Shown here: positions 1 through 7,519 of the stretch, one piece after another
Position numbering within the stretch: the first letter of the stretch is position 1
Layout: each line of letters begins with the position of its first letter
Source of the DNA: Oscillospiraceae bacterium
Lineage (GTDB): Bacteria > Bacillota > Clostridia > WRCU01
Direction of reading: 5' to 3'
Assembly (NCBI GenBank): GCA_009783805.1
Contig: WRCU01000023.1
Coordinates: 1 to 11,406, forward strand
DNA: 11,406 nt
Position numbers and translations under genes: made by a program
The notes under the pieces: model-generated
Databases searched by the model: none
What the model was told of the DNA's origin: nothing
The model's input: only the letters and a program-made list of their open reading frames with translations

Positions 1-1497
1 AAAAGGACCAACGTCGTGTTCATACTCGCCGACGACCTGGGCCCATGGGCTTTGGGTTGCCTGGGGAACGGGGAGGGCAGGACGCCGAACATCGACCGCC
101 TGGCCGAGGGGGGGATGCTCTTCACGAGTTTCTTCTGCTCATCGCCGGTCTGCTCGCCCGCCAGGGCCTCCATACTGACCGGCACCATCCCGTCCGTGCA
201 CGGCGTGCATGACTGGCTGAGGGCCGGCAACATCGACCGATCGAAGGTCAGGGCGCCGGAGGGGAACCCGAACTACGGGTCGGGCGAGCATGAGGCCATC
301 CCTTTCCTTGAAGGTTTCACGTCCTATACGGACGTGCTGGCCGACAACGGCTATAGGTGCGCCCTGAGCGGCAAGTGGCACCTGGGTGACAGCCTGAGGC
401 CGCAGTGCGGCTTCTCGGAGTGGTTCACCCTCGTCGGCGGGGGCTGCGCCTACTTCCATCCGGACACCGTGAGGGGCGGGGAGGTCAGGTTCGAGTCGGG
501 GTACGTGACGGACGTCATCACGGACAGCGCGCTCGGGATGCTCGACGGCCTATGCGGCGGCGAGGCGCCGTTCTACCTGAGCGTCCACTACACCTCGCCG
601 CACAGCCCATGGGATGAGGCGAACCACAAAAGGGAGCACCTCGACCTATACAGGGACTGCGGGTTCCTGACCGTGCCGGACCCGGAGCCGCACCCATGGC
701 AGATCAACTCCGCGCCCAGGGGCAAGGGCGAGGTGCGGAGGGAGTTGCTGCGCGGGTACTTCGCGGCCATCACGGCGATGGACGAGAACGTGGGCAGGAT
801 AGTCCGGAAGCTGGAGGATAAGGGGGAGCTGGACGACACGCTTATAATACTGACCTCGGACAACGGCATGAACATGGGCCACCACGGCGTCTGGGGGAAG
901 GGCAACGGCACGTTCCCGCAAAATATGTACGACACCTCAGTGAAGGTGCCTTTCATCGCGAGCCATAGGGGCGTGATAGCCCCTTCCGTCTGCGACGGGC
1001 TCATGTGCCAGTGCGACATATTCCCCACGCTCATGGAGTACCTGGGGATAGGCGGGTATGAGGCGAGGCAGCCGCTCTTGGGCGCGAGCTTCGCGGGCGT
1101 GCTGCGGGGTGGGGCGGCCAGGCCCGCGGCGGCGGGGGCCGACGGCGCGCCGGGGACGGGTCCCGGCCCCGGCCCCGGCGAGGCGGAACGGTTCGTGGTC
1201 GTGTACGACGAGTACGGGCCCGTCAGGATGATACGCGGGGTGCGGTGGAAGTACGTGCACCGCTACCCGTACGGGCCCAACGAGCTGTACGACATGGAGA
1301 CGGACCCCGGGGAGGAGTCGAACCTGATAGGCGAGGCGGAACGCGCCGGGCTCATAGAGTCGATGAAGGCCAGGCTGGACGCGTACTTTGTCGGCAACGC
1401 CGACCCGCGCGTGGACGGGACCAGGGAGCCCGTCACCGGATTCGGCCAGCTCAGGCGGTGCGGCGTTTGGTCGGGCGGGATGAAGGTGTACGGGTAG
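1..1497 (+). CDS. Sulfatase (S1 family, Cys-type), 5' end outside window
   Basis: Hydrolyses a sulfate ester; substrate not deducible. The reading frame is open from base 1 and begins KRTNVVFILADDLG, the usual first strand of a sulfatase, so the GTG at 16 is internal and the true start lies upstream. Counting the codon at base 1 as residue 1: metal-binding D11-D12; the CSPAR signature with C51, which needs conversion to formylglycine by a maturase not seen here; G-K-W-H with K125 and H127; H201 in TSPHSPW; D287-N288 in SDNG; K300 in GKGNG. The catalytic set is complete. Visible length is 498 residues, normal for the family. Residues about 370-393 are a Gly/Pro/Ala-rich insert just before the C-terminal sub-domain (RMIRGVRWKYV). 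The next gene, also a sulfatase, starts 61 bases downstream on the same strand. A signal peptide cannot be judged because the N-terminus is missing. The family call is secure; the substrate is unknown. Confidence 0.95.
   Translation, partial: KRTNVVFILADDLGPWALGCLGNGEGRTPNIDRLAEGGMLFTSFFCSSPVCSPARASILTGTIPSVHGVHDWLRAGNIDRSKVRAPEGNPNYGSGEHEAIPFLEGFTSYTDVLADNGYRCALSGKWHLGDSLRPQCGFSEWFTLVGGGCAYFHPDTVRGGEVRFESGYVTDVITDSALGMLDGLCGGEAPFYLSVHYTSPHSPWDEANHKREHLDLYRDCGFLTVPDPEPHPWQINSAPRGKGEVRRELLRGYFAAITAMDENVGRIVRKLEDKGELDDTLIILTSDNGMNMGHHGVWGKGNGTFPQNMYDTSVKVPFIASHRGVIAPSVCDGLMCQCDIFPTLMEYLGIGGYEARQPLLGASFAGVLRGGAARPAAAGADGAPGTGPGPGPGEAERFVVVYDEYGPVRMIRGVRWKYVHRYPYGPNELYDMETDPGEESNLIGEAERAGLIESMKARLDAYFVGNADPRVDGTREPVTGFGQLRRCGVWSGGMKVYG
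1108..1179 (+). repeat. Gly/Pro/Ala-rich insert with a CCCGGC triplet repeat
   Basis: In-frame low-complexity stretch inside the first sulfatase. Bases 1162-1179 are three exact copies of CCCGGC, encoding alternating Pro-Gly; the rest is mostly Ala, Gly and Pro. It lies between the core fold and the C-terminal sub-domain, where sulfatases often vary in length, so it is probably a flexible surface loop. Growth by replication slippage is an inference. Confidence 0.6.
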
Positions 1498-1558
1498 GCG
1501 CGGCATGGCTGGCAAAGGGAACGTCTGTTCATATACAATAGCGGACGGGGGGAAGCGC

Positions 1559-2884
1559 ATGAAAAGGCCGAACGTGGTGCTGCTCATATCGCATGACACG
1601 GGCAGGTTCTATGAGCCGTATGGGATAGGGACGGTGAGCCAGCCGAACTTCATGAGGCTGGCGGGAATGGCGGTGACCTTCGACGGGGCCTATTGCGTAA
1701 CGCCCCTATGCTCCCCGGCCCGCTCGTCCATAGTCACGGGCAGGTACCCGCACCAGAACGGGGTGAACGGGCTGCCGGGCGACACGCTGGGCAGGTGGGA
1801 GATGGTGGAGAGGGACCGGCACCTGGCGTCCGTGCTGGGGAAGGCCGGGTATAGGACGGTCCTGTGCGGCGGGTACGCGCATGAGCTGAGCAGGCCCCTG
1901 GAGTCGGGGTTCGACTTCCAGATCAACGACTTCTCCGTCAACAAGACGGACACCGTCAAGGACGCGGGGCCGGCGATCGGGGCCTGGCTGGATGCGAACC
2001 CGAAGGCCGGGTCCGAGGAGCCGCTGTATATGCAGGTCGTGTGCGCTGAGACGCACAGGGACTGGGACAGGCTGACGGACGCGTACGACGCGAAGGGCGT
2101 ATGGAAGGCGCCCTACTTGATAGACGACCCGGAGGTGGATCGGGACATGGCCTACATGCAAGGGTCGGCCAACGACCTGGACGCCGGCCTCGGCGGGGTC
2201 ATCGGGGCCTTCGAGGCCCGTGGGCTGGCGCACGGCACCATCTTCGCCGTGACGACGGACCATGGGTTGGACTTCCCGAGGGCCAAGGGCACGCTCTTCG
2301 ACCCGGGGGTGGAGGTGGGCCTGTTCATGAGGTACGACGCCGGCGGATGGGCCGCGGGCGGCAGATGCGGCTCGCTCGTGAGCCACCTGGACGTGTACCC
2401 GACCTTGCTGGAGGCTTGCGGCGTCCCCGTCCCCGAAGGGACGGAAGGGATCTCGCTGCTCGGCCACCTGAAGGACCCAAAAGGGGCCGCGCCCATACGC
2501 GACGCCGTCTTCCTGGAGAAGACCTACCACGACAACTACGATCCCATGCGGGGGATACGGACGGGCAGCCACAAGTACGTGCTGAACTTCGACGCGCAGA
2601 CCCTCTACGACGTCAGGGTGGCGACCGCGCCGAAGTACGGTTGGTTCCGGTTCCCGTTCATAAAGTCCGAGCGGGAGGAGCTGTACGACCTGGCGCGCGA
2701 CCCGGATGAGGCGCATAACCTGGCGAAGGACCCGGGCTATGCCGAGATGCGCGACGGCCTGAGGCTGCGCCTCGCGAGGTGGATGAGGGAGACCGGCGAC
2801 CCGCTGCTGTTCGGCCCCATGCCCAGCCCCTACCACCTGAGGGTGTGCGGGGAGATGAGGGCGCTCGCCGGGTCGGAAGAATAA
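1559..2884 (+). CDS. Sulfatase, 'SHDTGR' type (sulfamidase/heparan N-sulfatase-like)
   Basis: Predicted S1-family sulfatase of 441 residues. Numbering from ATG 1559: the first metal motif is SHDTGR with H12-D13 instead of D-D; the CSPARSSIVTG signature has C51 as the formylglycine precursor; H108 lies in GGYAHE where most sulfatases have GK.H; H166 in ETHRDW; the second metal motif is T-D-H-G (D234-H235) instead of D-N; K243 follows in AKGT. From memory this set recurs in a sulfatase branch often annotated as heparan N-sulfatase (S1_8-like), so it looks like a working variant, but that placement is inference. I chose ATG 1559 over ATG 1505 because homology begins at KRPNVVLLIS and GGGGGGAAG lies just upstream of it. 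Neither start gives a signal peptide, so the enzyme is probably cytoplasmic. It sits 61 bases after another sulfatase and 21 bases before the topoisomerase B-subunit gene. Confidence 0.88.
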   Translation: MKRPNVVLLISHDTGRFYEPYGIGTVSQPNFMRLAGMAVTFDGAYCVTPLCSPARSSIVTGRYPHQNGVNGLPGDTLGRWEMVERDRHLASVLGKAGYRTVLCGGYAHELSRPLESGFDFQINDFSVNKTDTVKDAGPAIGAWLDANPKAGSEEPLYMQVVCAETHRDWDRLTDAYDAKGVWKAPYLIDDPEVDRDMAYMQGSANDLDAGLGGVIGAFEARGLAHGTIFAVTTDHGLDFPRAKGTLFDPGVEVGLFMRYDAGGWAAGGRCGSLVSHLDVYPTLLEACGVPVPEGTEGISLLGHLKDPKGAAPIRDAVFLEKTYHDNYDPMRGIRTGSHKYVLNFDAQTLYDVRVATAPKYGWFRFPFIKSEREELYDLARDPDEAHNLAKDPGYAEMRDGLRLRLARWMRETGDPLLFGPMPSPYHLRVCGEMRALAGSEE

Positions 2885-2890
2885 TAGGTA

Positions 2891-2896
2891 AAGGAG
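2891..2896 (+). promoter_or_regulatory. Shine-Dalgarno for the topoisomerase B-subunit TTG start
   Basis: AAGGAG, nine bases before TTG 2906. It decides the start: the homologous N-terminus (YDDESIKALKGPDKVR) begins a few residues later, and I see no in-frame ATG or GTG that would fit better. Confidence 0.75.
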
Positions 2897-2905
2897 AACG
2901 GGCAT

Positions 2906-4888
2906 TTGAAGGCCGCAAGGGAGAGGCGCTACGACGACGAGAGCATCAAGGCTTTAAAAGGGCCCGACAAGGTCAGGCTGAGGCCCAGTGTCATATTCGG
3001 GTCCGACGGGATAGAGGGGTGCGAGCACTCCTTCTTCGAGATCCTCTCGAACTCCGTTGACGAGGCCCGCGAGGGGTACGGCGACCGCATCGAGATCACG
3101 CGCCACGCCGACCGCTCCATAACCGTAAGGGACTACGCCAGCGGGATACCCTTGGACTACAACCAAGCCGAGGAGCGGTACAACTGGGAGCTAATCTACT
3201 GCGAGCTGTACGCGGGCGGTAAGTACGACAACGCGGACGGCGGCTCGTACGAGTTCAGCCTGGGGATCAACGGGCTGGGCTGCTGCGCCACGCAGTTCAG
3301 CTCCGAGTGGTTCGACGTCGTTTCTTGGCGGAACGGCACGGAGTACACGCTGCACTTCGAGAAGGGGCACAACATCGGGGGCCTGGGCAAGAGGCGCTGC
3401 GACAAGGCGCTGACCGGCACGCTGACGCGATGGAAGCCGGACAGGGAGGTCTTCACGGAGATCGACATAGGCCCGGAATACTACGCCGACACGCTCAGGC
3501 GCCAAGCCATCGTCAACCCGGGGCTGCGGTTCGCCTTCAATGACGAGGTCACGGGCGAGGCGTCCGAATACCACTACGCCGAAGGCATCAAGGACTACGT
3601 CGGGGAGGTCGCCGGCGCGGGCGCGCCGGGCAGGGTGCGCTACTTCGAGGGCAGGGCCCAGGGCCGCGACAGGGAGGACAAGCCCGAGTACAAGGTGAGG
3701 ATGCAGCTGGCCTTCTGCATAAGCGACGAGGGGAGCCTTACCGAGTACTACCACAACTCCAGCTTCCTCCTGCACGGCGGCGCCCCGGACAAGGCCGTCC
3801 GGGCGGCGTTCACGCAGGAGGTGGACAAGGCCCTGCGCAATTCTGGCAGGTACGCCAAGGACGAGGCGAAGGTCACTTTTTCCGACATACAGGAGTGCCT
3901 GGTCATAGTCACCAGCTCCTTCTCGAACGTGACGAGCTATGAGAACCAGACGAAGAAGGCCATATCGAACAGGTTCATACAGGAGGCGATGACGGAGTTC
4001 ATCAGGCAGAACCTCGAGGTCTACCTGATAGAGGAGAAGGATGAGGCCGAGACGCTCCAGAGCCGCGCGCTCGCGAGCAAGAGGGGCCGTGAGGCGGCCG
4101 AGAGGGCGAAGCTCAACATAAAGAAGAAGGTCATAGGCAACACGGACTCGTTCAACAAGGTGGAGAAGTTCGTCGACTGCAGGACCAAGGAGATAGACAG
4201 GAGGGAGCTGTACATCGTCGAGGGGGACAGCGCCCTGGGATCCTGCAAGCTGGGCAGGGACGCGGAGTTCCAGGCCATAATGCCGGTGAGGGGCAAGCCG
4301 CTCAACTGCATGAAGACCGAGGTCGGGCGCATCTTCAAGAACGAGGTGATAATGGACATCATCAAGGTCCTCGGCTGCGGCGTCGAGTATGGGGCCAGGG
4401 GCGCCAAGGACGCAGGCCTGTTCGACATCGAGAGGCTGCGCTGGGGCAAGGTGATAATCTGCACGGACGCGGACTACGACGGGTTCCAGATAAGGACGCT
4501 CATACTGGCCATGCTCTACCGGCTGGTCCCTGAGCTGATCCTCAAGGGGAAGGTCTACATAGCGGAGACCCCGCTCTATGAGATCACCGCGAAGGGCGCC
4601 ATACGCTTCGCCTATGACGAGGCGGAGAAGGAGGAGATCGTGAGGGGGGCCAAGGGCCGGTGCACGATCCAGAGGTCCAAGGGGCTGGGCGAGAATGAGC
4701 CCGACATGATGTGGGAGACGACGATGTGCCCGGAGACCAGGCGGCTCATCCGGATAGGCCAGGCCGACGCGGAGAGGACGGCGGAGACGTTCGACGTGCT
4801 GCTGGGCAACAACCTCGCGGAGAGGAAGGGTTACATCGAGCGGAACGGCGGCAAGTATATGGGCAAGGCCCTCGAGGAGGTGATGTGA
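2906..4888 (+). CDS. parE: Type IIA topoisomerase B subunit, ParE/GyrB-like (divergent)
   Basis: ATPase and Toprim subunit of a type IIA topoisomerase, 660 residues, TTG start. GHKL ATPase domain, about 1-220: N-box F-E-I-L-S-N-S-V-D-E-A with catalytic-base E45 and Mg-binding N49; D76 with G80-I81-P82 for adenine binding; ATP-lid LGINGLG at 119-125, where gyrase and topo IV usually have GGLHGVG. Transducer domain follows, with the QTK loop Q348-K350. Toprim domain: EGDSALGS (E439) and the acidic D521-D523-D525 of TDADYDG. The QRSKGLGE motif from 589 and WETTM close the family signature. There is no long GyrB-type insert after Toprim, consistent with a ParE-sized protein. The A subunit starts one base after its stop, so the pair is surely co-translated. 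The motifs differ enough from textbook GyrB and ParE that this may be the second, non-canonical pair seen in many Clostridia. The symbol is therefore by analogy. Confidence 0.9.
   Translation: MKAARERRYDDESIKALKGPDKVRLRPSVIFGSDGIEGCEHSFFEILSNSVDEAREGYGDRIEITRHADRSITVRDYASGIPLDYNQAEERYNWELIYCELYAGGKYDNADGGSYEFSLGINGLGCCATQFSSEWFDVVSWRNGTEYTLHFEKGHNIGGLGKRRCDKALTGTLTRWKPDREVFTEIDIGPEYYADTLRRQAIVNPGLRFAFNDEVTGEASEYHYAEGIKDYVGEVAGAGAPGRVRYFEGRAQGRDREDKPEYKVRMQLAFCISDEGSLTEYYHNSSFLLHGGAPDKAVRAAFTQEVDKALRNSGRYAKDEAKVTFSDIQECLVIVTSSFSNVTSYENQTKKAISNRFIQEAMTEFIRQNLEVYLIEEKDEAETLQSRALASKRGREAAERAKLNIKKKVIGNTDSFNKVEKFVDCRTKEIDRRELYIVEGDSALGSCKLGRDAEFQAIMPVRGKPLNCMKTEVGRIFKNEVIMDIIKVLGCGVEYGARGAKDAGLFDIERLRWGKVIICTDADYDGFQIRTLILAMLYRLVPELILKGKVYIAETPLYEITAKGAIRFAYDEAEKEEIVRGAKGRCTIQRSKGLGENEPDMMWETTMCPETRRLIRIGQADAERTAETFDVLLGNNLAERKGYIERNGGKYMGKALEEVM
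4874..4883 (+). promoter_or_regulatory. Shine-Dalgarno for the topoisomerase A-subunit TTG start
   Basis: GAGGAGGTGA, a near-perfect anti-16S match, lies six bases before TTG 4890 and inside the last codons of the B subunit. It supports the rare TTG start and translational coupling of the two subunits. Confidence 0.8.
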
Positions 4889-4889
4889 C

Positions 4890-7133
4890 TTGGGCCCGGA
4901 TAAGGTGAGGGGGCGCAAGGACCGCGCCTTGGGCGGGGACGGGGGGGGCTTCCGGGACCTGGAGATATCGGACGCCCTGGAGCAGAACTACATGCCGTAC
5001 GTGATGAGCGTGATCATGTCCAGGGCGCTGCCGTCCATCGACGGGTTCAAGCCCTCGCACAGGAAGCTGCTCTACACGATGTACAGGATGGGCCTGCTCA
5101 ACGGGGCCAGGACGAAGTCGGCGAACATAGTCGGCCAGACCATGAGGCTCAACCCGCACGGGGACCTGCCCATATACGACACGATGGTGCGCCTGACCGA
5201 AGGCAATGCGTCCCTTCTGCACCCGTTCATCGACTCGAAGGGCAACTTCGGCAAGCAATACTCCAGGGACATGCAGAGCGCGGCGGCCAGGTACACGGAG
5301 GCCAGGCTTTCACCCATATGCGAGGAGGTCTTCCGCGACATAGAGAAGGGCAACGTCGACTTCATCCCGAACTACGACAACACCATGACGGAGCCGACCC
5401 TCCTGCCCGTCACGTTCCCGTCCGTCCTGGTCAGCAACAACCAGGGCATCGCCGTGGGCATGGCGAGCAACATATGCGGCTTCAACCTCAGGGAGGTCTG
5501 CGAGGCGACGATAGCGTACATAGGCGGCGACGAGGAGGGGTGCGTCGACAGGCTGCTTGGGCCGGACTTCCCGAACGGCGGCACGCTCATCCTCAGCAAG
5601 GAAGAGATGGATGCGATATACAGGACCGGAAAGGGCGGGTTCAAGGTCAGGGCCAACTACGCGGTCGACGAGGCCGGCGGCTACATCGAGATAACGGAGA
5701 TTCCGTACACGACGACGATCGAGGCCGTGATCGAGGAGATCGTGCAGCTCGCCAAGGACGGCAAGCTCAGGGACGTGAACGACGTCAGGGACGAGACGGA
5801 CCTGCGCGGGCTGAAGATAACGCTGGACATAAAGAAGAGCGCGGACGCCGAGGCGCTGATGAACAGGCTCTTCAAGGTGACCTCGCTGCAGGACACGTTC
5901 AGCTGCAATTTCAACATCCTGGTCGACGGCGCGCCGAGGGTCATGGGCGTGCGGGAGATCCTGGGCCATTGGCTGATCTTCAGGATCGGCTGCGTCATGA
6001 GGCAGACGGCGCACGACCTGGCCAAGGCCGAGGAGAGGCTGCACCTCTTGAACGGGCTGGCCGCCGTCATGCTGGACATAGACAAGGCCATCGCCATCAT
6101 CCGCGGGACCGAGGAGGAGAGGCAGGTCGTGCCCAACCTGATGGACGGGTTCGGGATAGACGAGGCCCAGGCGGAGTACGTCTGCGACATCAGGCTGAGG
6201 AACCTGAATAAAAGGCACCTTTTGGACCGCGTGAAGGAGGTTTCGTCCCTGAAGGCCTCCATGGCCGACATGCGCGAGACGCTGGGCAGCGAGCCGAAGG
6301 TGCGCAAAATGATCGCCGGGGAGCTGGCGGGGGTGGCGAAGAGGCACGGCAAGGACAGGAGGACGGCCATCGCGATGGAGGGCGAGGTGGTGGAGGCGAG
6401 CGGCATGGAGCTGGTCGACGACTACAACGTGCGCGTCTTCCTGAGCGAGCACGGCTATTTCAAGAAGATCCCGCTGGCGGCCCTCAGGGTCAGCCCGCAG
6501 CAGAAGACGAAGGAGGACGACGCGATCGTCCAGGAGGCGGACTGCAGGAACAGGGACGACGCGCTGTTGTTCACCGACAGGTGCACGGTATACAAGATGA
6601 GGCTCTACGAGCTGGCGGACTTCAAGGCCGGCATGCTGGGTGAGTACCTGCCCAACCACCTGGGGCTGGAGCCCGGCGAGGTCATAGTGGGCATGATCGT
6701 GACGGGCGACTATTCGGGGCACGCGCTGTTCGCGTTCGAGAACGGCAAGGTCGCCAAGGTGGAACTCTCCTCATACGCCACCAAGACGAACAGGAAAAGG
6801 CTCTCGGGCGCCTATGGGGGTGAGTCCAGGCTGGTGTGGATGGCGCACCTCAGGGACGACATGGAGCTGGCGATGTTCTCCGACAACGGGAAGACGCTCC
6901 TGTTCGGCACGGGGGACGTGAACGCGAAGGCCTCCCGCGCGAGCGTCGGGGTCCAGGTCATGAAGCTGAGGTCGGGCAGCAGGGTGAGCAGGGTCAGGGC
7001 CTTTGAGGAGGGGATGTTCGGGAACCCGGATTATTACCGCACCAAGAACGTCCCGGCGATGGGCGTGTTCCTCAGGAAGGAGGACGAGCAGAGGCTGTCC
7101 GGCGAGGGCGCGAGGACATTGCTGGACGAATAG
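4890..7133 (+). CDS. parC: Type IIA topoisomerase A subunit, ParC/GyrA-like (divergent)
   Basis: DNA breakage-reunion subunit, 747 residues, close to ParC length. It forms the A2B2 enzyme with the gene immediately upstream. The winged-helix region holds MPYVMSVIMSRALP and DGFKPSHRKLL; the catalytic tyrosine is Y135 in AARYTEARL, with its partner R134. The quinolone-determining helix reads NPHGD-L-P-I-Y-D (89-97), so the position of E. coli GyrA Ser83 is L93, while the acidic position (Asp87) is kept as D97. Tower and coiled-coil regions follow (VTFPSVLVSNNQGIAVGMASNI is conserved but cut here to its key parts: VSNNQGIAVGMASN). The last 250 residues form a beta-pinwheel-like domain. I find no QRRGGKG-type GyrA box in it; a basic K632-T-N-R-K-R segment is the nearest candidate. 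By family knowledge this predicts relaxing or decatenating rather than supercoiling activity. TTG start chosen from the strong Shine-Dalgarno. Confidence 0.9.
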   Translation: MGPDKVRGRKDRALGGDGGGFRDLEISDALEQNYMPYVMSVIMSRALPSIDGFKPSHRKLLYTMYRMGLLNGARTKSANIVGQTMRLNPHGDLPIYDTMVRLTEGNASLLHPFIDSKGNFGKQYSRDMQSAAARYTEARLSPICEEVFRDIEKGNVDFIPNYDNTMTEPTLLPVTFPSVLVSNNQGIAVGMASNICGFNLREVCEATIAYIGGDEEGCVDRLLGPDFPNGGTLILSKEEMDAIYRTGKGGFKVRANYAVDEAGGYIEITEIPYTTTIEAVIEEIVQLAKDGKLRDVNDVRDETDLRGLKITLDIKKSADAEALMNRLFKVTSLQDTFSCNFNILVDGAPRVMGVREILGHWLIFRIGCVMRQTAHDLAKAEERLHLLNGLAAVMLDIDKAIAIIRGTEEERQVVPNLMDGFGIDEAQAEYVCDIRLRNLNKRHLLDRVKEVSSLKASMADMRETLGSEPKVRKMIAGELAGVAKRHGKDRRTAIAMEGEVVEASGMELVDDYNVRVFLSEHGYFKKIPLAALRVSPQQKTKEDDAIVQEADCRNRDDALLFTDRCTVYKMRLYELADFKAGMLGEYLPNHLGLEPGEVIVGMIVTGDYSGHALFAFENGKVAKVELSSYATKTNRKRLSGAYGGESRLVWMAHLRDDMELAMFSDNGKTLLFGTGDVNAKASRASVGVQVMKLRSGSRVSRVRAFEEGMFGNPDYYRTKNVPAMGVFLRKEDEQRLSGEGARTLLDE

Positions 7134-7178
7134 GCCATAGGCTTTCGTTAGGGGCTTTCGGTGCCTGGACGGGGCGAG
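7134..7178. other. Short convergent gap with repeated GGCTTTCG
   Basis: Gap between the topoisomerase A-subunit stop and the stop of the - strand small gene. GGCTTTCG occurs at 7140-7147 and 7153-7160. I see no stable hairpin followed by a T-run on either strand, so how the two converging transcripts end is not visible. Confidence 0.5.
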
Positions 7179-7403
7179 CTACCTGATGTTAAGGTACTTG
7201 ATGAGATGCTCGAAGTTCAGGATATCCGCGATCTCCTGGTTTATCGCGTCGAGCACGTCTTCGTCGGCGTCCTTCAACTTGGCGACTATGGCGTCCGGCA
7301 GCTCGCCGAACTTCTTCCTCAGGACGGAGAGGGCCAGCTTGTAGAGCGATTCGTGGATAGAGCCGCCGCCTTCGGAAACGGCTCCGGGACCGTCGGAACT
7401 CAT
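7179..7403 (-). CDS. Small stand-alone Rpn C-terminal-domain-like protein (DUF4351-like)
   Basis: A 74-residue protein of unproven function. After a Gly/Ser-rich, probably disordered first 15 residues comes a helical block: LALSVLRKKFGELPDAIVAKL, given here by its key residues R29-K30-K31-F32-G33-E34-L35-P36, then ADEDVLDAI, then DILNFEHLIKYL. The pattern L..L..kFG.LP..i..kl..a....L......il....l...l is what I recall from the C-terminal tail (DUF4351-like) of Rpn recombination-promoting nucleases and PD-(D/E)XK transposase-like proteins, normally fused to a nuclease of about 200 residues or more. No nuclease domain is present upstream, and no decayed one is visible. I chose the ATG at 7403 over the one at 7409 because GGGAGG lies eight bases from the former and only two from the latter. 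It has its own near-consensus promoter and converges on the topoisomerase genes. It may be an orphan inhibitor or regulatory domain. The gene call is good; the family is moderate. Confidence 0.75.
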   Translation of the reverse strand: MSSDGPGAVSEGGGSIHESLYKLALSVLRKKFGELPDAIVAKLKDADEDVLDAINQEIADILNFEHLIKYLNIR

Positions 7404-7411
7404 GCGCATAG

Positions 7412-7417
7412 CCTCCC
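7412..7417 (-). promoter_or_regulatory. Shine-Dalgarno of the small - strand gene
   Basis: GGGAGG on the - strand, within AAAGGGAGG, eight bases from ATG 7403. The spacing selects the second of two near-adjacent ATG codons as the start. Confidence 0.7.
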
Positions 7418-7490
7418 TTTCCGCATATTATCCATCAGACTTCGAGGTAGGGCCATAAGGAAGCGTAGCCGAACGAAAGGGCCGCCATCC

Positions 7491-7519
7491 CATACATAAT
7501 TGGAAGTTTACGCTATAAT
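7491..7519 (+). promoter_or_regulatory. Candidate promoter for tyrS
   Basis: A perfect -10 box, TATAAT (7514-7519), in an A+T-rich patch. The -35 position 17 bases upstream is CATACA, only a half match. An alternative reading is TTGGAA (7500-7505), 16 bases, then TATACC (7522-7527). Either would start transcription around 7526-7535 with a leader of about 115-125 bases. The -10 box overlaps that of the opposite promoter. Confidence 0.4.

Noticed and set aside
16..18. GTG as the start of the first sulfatase
   Set aside because: The frame is open to base 1 and the preceding codons (KRTNV) complete the standard first strand of the fold, so the gene begins outside the window.
1510..1539. Internal promoter with TACAAT (1534-1539) before the second sulfatase
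   Set aside because: The -10 box is good, but nothing resembling TTGACA lies 16-18 bases upstream; one hexamer is not enough to call it.
1505..1558. ATG 1505 as start of the second sulfatase
   Set aside because: It adds 18 residues outside the family's homology, has a weak Shine-Dalgarno and gives no signal peptide; ATG 1559 is better placed.
3191..4918. Long - strand open frame opposite the topoisomerase B subunit, and similar ones at 1706-2905 and 5310-6722
   Set aside because: They are antisense to genes with intact motifs, are rich in Arg/Val/Leu/Pro as expected from the complement of G+C-rich codons, and show no family motif.
7134..7178. Bidirectional intrinsic terminator between the converging genes
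   Set aside because: Only short imperfect inverted repeats and direct repeats of GGCTTTCG; no stable stem with a T-run.
7161..7499. A 112-residue + strand open frame across the small gene and gap
   Set aside because: No Shine-Dalgarno or family motif, and it is antisense to the better supported - strand gene with its own promoter and ribosome-binding site.
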